Source of the DNA: Mesotoga sp. BH458_6_3_2_1
Lineage (GTDB): Bacteria; Thermotogota; Thermotogae; Petrotogales; Kosmotogaceae
Direction: 5' to 3'
Assembly: GCF_003664995.1 (NCBI RefSeq)
Contig: NZ_JFHL01000027.1
Coordinates: 27,286-91,285 of the forward strand
Length of the DNA stretch: 64,000 nt
The translations under genes and the position numbers were made by a program. The notes below the pieces were generated by a model that was not told the origin of the DNA, ran no database searches, and worked only from the letters and a program-made list of their open reading frames with translations. Numbering within the stretch: position 1 is the first letter of the stretch; every line of letters begins with the position of its first letter. Of the stretch, positions 61,013 through 64,000 are shown in pieces.

Positions 61013-61753
61013 TCAACGTCTTCTAATGAGCTTGAAAGTGAATTTTCCTGACGGAAAGTAACTCTTCGAATATAGAACTTTTCTATCCAAAACATCGTAA
61101 TGAATCTGTTCGAGCAAGAGAACTGAGGTACCCGATTCGACCTTGAGCCTCTCAGATAGAATCTCGTCACAACTTGTGGGAATCAGATCGCATTCTGCGT
61201 ACCTGATATCGATATTATAGTGTCTGCCCAGTCCCTCAAATACAGAATTGTAGATTATGTTGGGATCTATCTCTTCCACTATAGACTTTGGAATGTAATC
61301 AATGCAAACGGCAACGGGGATTTCTGAAGCGTATTTGGTGGTTTCAAGAACATATACCAAACTGTTTTCTTCAAGGCCCAGGAACTCGCAGATTCTCTCT
61401 TCGCAGACACATTGATCGAATCGAATTATCTCACTTCGGGCAGAATGGCCCTGCGATTCGATGAAGCTACCGATGCTTGATAACCTCTCGATTCCTCCCC
61501 TGATGATCGGATATCTATCGGTAACGAATGTCCCAATTCCATGCTTTTTGAGCAGCAAACCTTCCTTTTGGAGAAGACCGATAGCCTCTCTTAGGGAATT
61601 TCTGCTAACACCAAGCTCATGAGCAAGATCGGGTTCCGAGGGCAGTCTCTCCCCAGCTTTGAGTTCACCATTCAGTATCAGTCTTCTTAGTTCGTTATGA
61701 ATCTTTCCCGAAAGTGAAGTATGGGGACTGTGGTCGATCCCTATCTCTTTCAT
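61013..61753 (-). CDS. GntR-family (UTRA) regulator of the second importer operon
   Basis: A 246-residue regulator. The winged helix is at about 12-80 (SEPDLAHELGVSRNSLREAIGLLQKEGLL and KHGIGTFV), followed by a UTRA effector domain with FLGLEENSLVYVLETTKYASEIPVAVCIDYIP and VLLLEQIHYD. It is the first gene of the operon, so it represses its own synthesis if the palindrome at 61772-61791 is its operator. The ligand is probably a phosphorylated sugar or nucleoside derivative. Confidence 0.9.
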   Translation of the reverse strand: MKEIGIDHSPHTSLSGKIHNELRRLILNGELKAGERLPSEPDLAHELGVSRNSLREAIGLLQKEGLLLKKHGIGTFVTDRYPIIRGGIERLSSIGSFIESQGHSARSEIIRFDQCVCEERICEFLGLEENSLVYVLETTKYASEIPVAVCIDYIPKSIVEEIDPNIIYNSVFEGLGRHYNIDIRYAECDLIPTSCDEILSERLKVESGTSVLLLEQIHYDVLDRKVLYSKSYFPSGKFTFKLIRRR

Positions 61754-61771
61754 TCACATCGCCTCTTCATT

Positions 61772-61791
61772 GTTGTAGGATGTCCTACAAC
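61772..61791 (-). promoter_or_regulatory. Operator palindrome of the GntR regulator, with promoter
   Basis: GTTGTAGGA (61772-61780) and TCCTACAAC (61783-61791) are perfect 9-bp arms around TG, 19 bases before the regulator ATG. On the minus strand TTGTTT and TATATT (16-bp spacer) stand directly upstream, placing the palindrome at the expected transcription start. Such GT...AC dyads are typical of GntR binding sites. Confidence 0.8.
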
Positions 61792-62262
61792 TTAATATAC
61801 ACTATTCACGTTCAGAAACAAAGATTTCGGAAACATTATAGTTCGAAGTTGTACGTCGTTGGTTCGCTGTTATTCGTGAGAGGCGGAAGTGAGGCTATCA
61901 TAAAATATAAGACGCAAACTGCTCTCGGAAGGAGGCCTTCTCAGGTCAATCATCACGGTCCTCCGTGCCCCATCGAGAGCATCCAAATATTTCGAAACTG
62001 TCAATCGAGAAAGAACATTGTCGAGAGCTTCGCAAAGAGAAGACTAGACTTAGTAGAAGTTATCCGTCGAAGGTTCGCCAACCTCAGAGAAGAGGGCAAG
62101 AGGAGAAAGCGACCCCAGAATAGGTGGGACGCAGTAGTACTTGATGCAGGAGACCTAAGAACCCTAAATCCTTACAAAACCATTACCGGATGACAATGCT
62201 TGAAGATTCTCAAAAAATCTGTCGTCTTAATGAGTTTCAAAATGATGTTCAACTGGATGAGA
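61792..62262. repeat. Weak dispersed-repeat remnants (no gene)
   Basis: 61886-61895 reads GGAAGTGAGG and 61912-61921 GACGCAAACT, degraded linkers of the 27-bp hairpin family. They are followed by AGGCCTTCTCAGGTCAATC, a copy of the trailer seen at 26.36 and 51.64 kb. Beyond that nothing coding is visible: a 159-codon open frame has no ribosome site or protein-like composition. Confidence 0.55.
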
Positions 62263-62880
62263 TTACTTTCTTGTTGTGAAACTCCATACCGGACCAATTA
62301 CGGGTTGTGAGCCCTCGTTCTTTGCAGCAATCTTCCAGTAGTATGTTGTGTTAGGCAGTAGGCCGCTTTTGATATAGCTGTTGGTAGTTCGATTCGATCT
62401 GAAAAGGGAAGGATTGTGGGAAGTAGAAAGGTATAAATCGTACAATACCGCATCCCCGTCGGGGTCTCCGCCTTCCCAGGACAAGGTCACTTCTAAATCC
62501 GTATCCTTCGCGCCATTTGCCGGAGAAGGGTTCGAGGGAACGTTGGGGAATGACTTGACCGTTACTGTGAATGTCTTGTCAGATGACGCTTCCTTCTCGT
62601 CTTCTGCTCTTATAGTAACTGCAATATCGCCCAGTGGTCCACTGACCGTCCATTCATATAGACTGCCTGAAACGGTTCCCGGTCCTCCGATGAGACTGTA
62701 TGATAGAAGATGGCCGTCCGGATCTGAACAATAGTTGGCAAGGTTTATCTGGATTAGCTCTCCAATATTCTCGACAATCGTTTCTATGACGCCCCATTCA
62801 GGCTTGCTGTTCTTGATTGGACAGGCCGTAAGAAATAACAAAGTGAGCAAAACAACCACAGTCAATCGAAAACTCTTCAT
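62263..62880 (-). CDS. Lipoprotein with fibronectin type III-like domain
   Basis: A 205-residue exported lipoprotein; the signal peptide ends in the lipobox LTAC. The first half (residues about 25-110) is a cadherin/Ig-like beta domain (LANYCSDPDGHLLSYSLIGGPGTVS). The second half (about 112-203) is a fibronectin type III domain: PSNPSPANGAKDTDLEVTLSWEGGDPDGDAVLYDLYLS...YYWKIAAKNEG with a GPVWSFTT end. Such modules bind carbohydrate or protein at the surface. ATG with GGAGGAGAATGAG upstream. Monocistronic. Confidence 0.8.
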   Translation of the reverse strand: MKSFRLTVVVLLTLLFLTACPIKNSKPEWGVIETIVENIGELIQINLANYCSDPDGHLLSYSLIGGPGTVSGSLYEWTVSGPLGDIAVTIRAEDEKEASSDKTFTVTVKSFPNVPSNPSPANGAKDTDLEVTLSWEGGDPDGDAVLYDLYLSTSHNPSLFRSNRTTNSYIKSGLLPNTTYYWKIAAKNEGSQPVIGPVWSFTTRK

Positions 62881-64000
62881 CTCATTCTCCTCCGCAATCC
62901 AAATTAGGAGATGAGATCTCTAGTTAATCTGAAAAGTGAATATCTCTATGCTAAACATCTCCTTATACATTTTAGAACACCGTTGACCGATTCGGGTGCT
63001 TGCGGCCAGTGTGTCCTTTGCTGACTATTTGGCGAACGAGTTAAGAAAAACGTATTCGTCAGATAAGATCAGCTGAGAGTTTGCTGCGCTCACCGAGAAG
63101 ACGAGAAATGGAGAAGTCAGTCACCTTCGGTGATCCATCTCTACCCTTGTCGGAGGCTAGTCGCGCTTTGAGCGGTCAGTTACGTTTCGAGGGCAGAAAG
63201 ATCGCTGAACCCTTAAAAGCGGAGAACCCGCTGGTCGCTGATGAAAACCACGTTGTCCGTCAACGGTCCTCCAAGAAGAGCCTGTCCTTCGATAAGCTCA
63301 AAAAAACTGAAGAGGTCAGAGGTATGAGGGTAGACGTATGAAGATCAAGATCAAACATCACATACTAACATCATGAACAATTTTCAGCATATTGTGTTCC
63401 GTAGCTCTTTTCGAACCTGCAACCACCTACCTGCAGCCCCGATTGGTTCAAAACCAGATCCCGAAACAAGTTCGGGATGACAGCGAATGGTTATTCCCAA
63501 AGGCCAGATTCCGTCATTCCGACAAAGCTCCTGGTCGGAATCTCGATGCGCTTGCTTCACGGTTCTTCCCGGCGAACGGAGAACCGCTCAACGGTCAAGC
63601 GGTGTCTCTTGCTCTTACGAGCCACCAGCCTCCGACCCCCAACCACGGTTCTTGAAAAACCCAGATCCCGAAACAAGTTCGGGATGACCCTGAACAGGAG
63701 ACCCCAAACAGGAGCCCTGAACAAGATCATTTCAGGACAGGCTGATTGGGGCAGGTTTCCAAGGCAGGCTCAGTGGGATGATAACTAACGGTTATTCCGA
63801 AAACACCCAATTCCGTCATTCCGACAAAGCTCCTGGTCGGAATCTCGATGCTATTGCTTCACAACTCTCCTCGGCGAACAGAGAACCATTCAAGGGCCAA
63901 CCAGTTCCTTTGCTCTTTCCAACACCCGACCGCGTTTTTCCTCGCTTCTTAAATCCCCGCTTGAGCGGGGGGGACCGCGTTTGGGATGGGGACTGTGAAC
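62881..64000. repeat. Composite dispersed-repeat region at the right end (no gene)
   Basis: After a promoter-like AT stretch, repeats begin at about 63090. 63236-63420 closely matches 26800-26985. Palindromes ATCCCGAA-N5-TTCGGGAT lie at 63458-63478 and 63665-63685, and hairpins ATTCCGAC/GTCGGAAT at 63516-63541 and 63818-63843. The block after 63665 matches 26997-27180, with about 30 extra bases near 63745. CCCCGCTTGAGCGGGG sits at about 63955. The region runs to the window end. Confidence 0.85.

Noticed and set aside
61714..62193. 159-codon open frame overlapping the GntR start and operator
   Set aside because: It runs antisense through the GntR start, has no ribosome site, and crosses degraded repeat text.
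1..64000. tRNA, rRNA, transposase or phage genes
   Set aside because: I scanned the intergenic regions by eye and recognised none. A covariance-model scan would be needed to exclude small RNAs.

Overview
The window looks like chromosomal DNA of a Thermotogota bacterium, possibly a mesophilic Mesotoga- or Kosmotoga-like member. This is inferred from gene style: strong GGAGG ribosome sites, frequent TTG/GTG starts, tightly overlapping operons, many sugar ABC transporters without PTS genes, and mid-range GC. No rRNA, tRNA, CRISPR array, insertion sequence or integrase was seen.

Layout. 1-600: dispersed repeat debris. 599-8838: a cell-wall amino-sugar salvage locus made of two convergent arms. 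One arm is nagZ-murQ-gntR-kinase; the other is an ABC importer (binding protein and two permeases) followed by namZ. Together they could import a MurNAc-containing saccharide, trim it in the cytoplasm, phosphorylate it and convert MurNAc-6-P to GlcNAc-6-P. 9364-11573: an Hpt-like protein lacking the phospho-accepting His, pdxA, and a hemolysin III/PAQR membrane protein. 11816-14780: a four-gene YvlB/LiaF-like envelope operon with a good promoter and terminator. 14914-18361: a cofactor operon (nicotinate phosphoribosyltransferase, pdxS, pdxT, class II amidotransferase). 18437-22905: outer-membrane-like barrel, nucleoside phosphorylase, GNAT, an exported phosphatase with an unusual N-terminal domain, and a PAP2 protein missing its catalytic histidines. 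22932-26267: a lipoprotein, then a B12-binding protein with a CarH-type photoreceptor signature overlapping a diguanylate cyclase.

26268-32126 is accessory DNA: repeats, two small proteins, and a SIR2-domain (defence-like) protein whose frame stays open past its stop codon, followed by a very AT-rich gap. 32127-42122: a repeat-built lipoprotein, VOC protein, a two-component system with a MacB/FtsX-type ABC exporter, and a TetR-membrane protein-flavodoxin operon. 42863-49281: a PH-like membrane protein, a lipoprotein gene interrupted by TGA, a SUMF1-domain protein, a Ser-type sulfatase with its radical-SAM maturase, and a MarR operon that includes a 43-residue Cys-rich protein. 49690-53961: a TPR-GGDEF protein, a small Ca-binding-type secreted protein and an FNT channel. 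55128-62880: an Eis-like acetyltransferase; a six-gene GntR-controlled operon (regulator, ABC importer, uridine phosphorylase-like enzyme, SDR lacking its catalytic Tyr); and a lipoprotein.

Gene blocks are separated by large composite repeats (1-400, 26.3-27.4 kb, 42.1-42.9 kb, 51.4-52.4 kb, 54.0-55.1 kb, 63.1-64.0 kb). These contain families of hairpins whose stems change in sequence but keep pairing. One family forms ordered tandem arrays with a period of about 27 bp, a nearly constant linker and a conserved loop. I regard these arrays, the B12-photoreceptor/diguanylate cyclase pair, and the exported phosphatase fusion as the best candidates for something undescribed.
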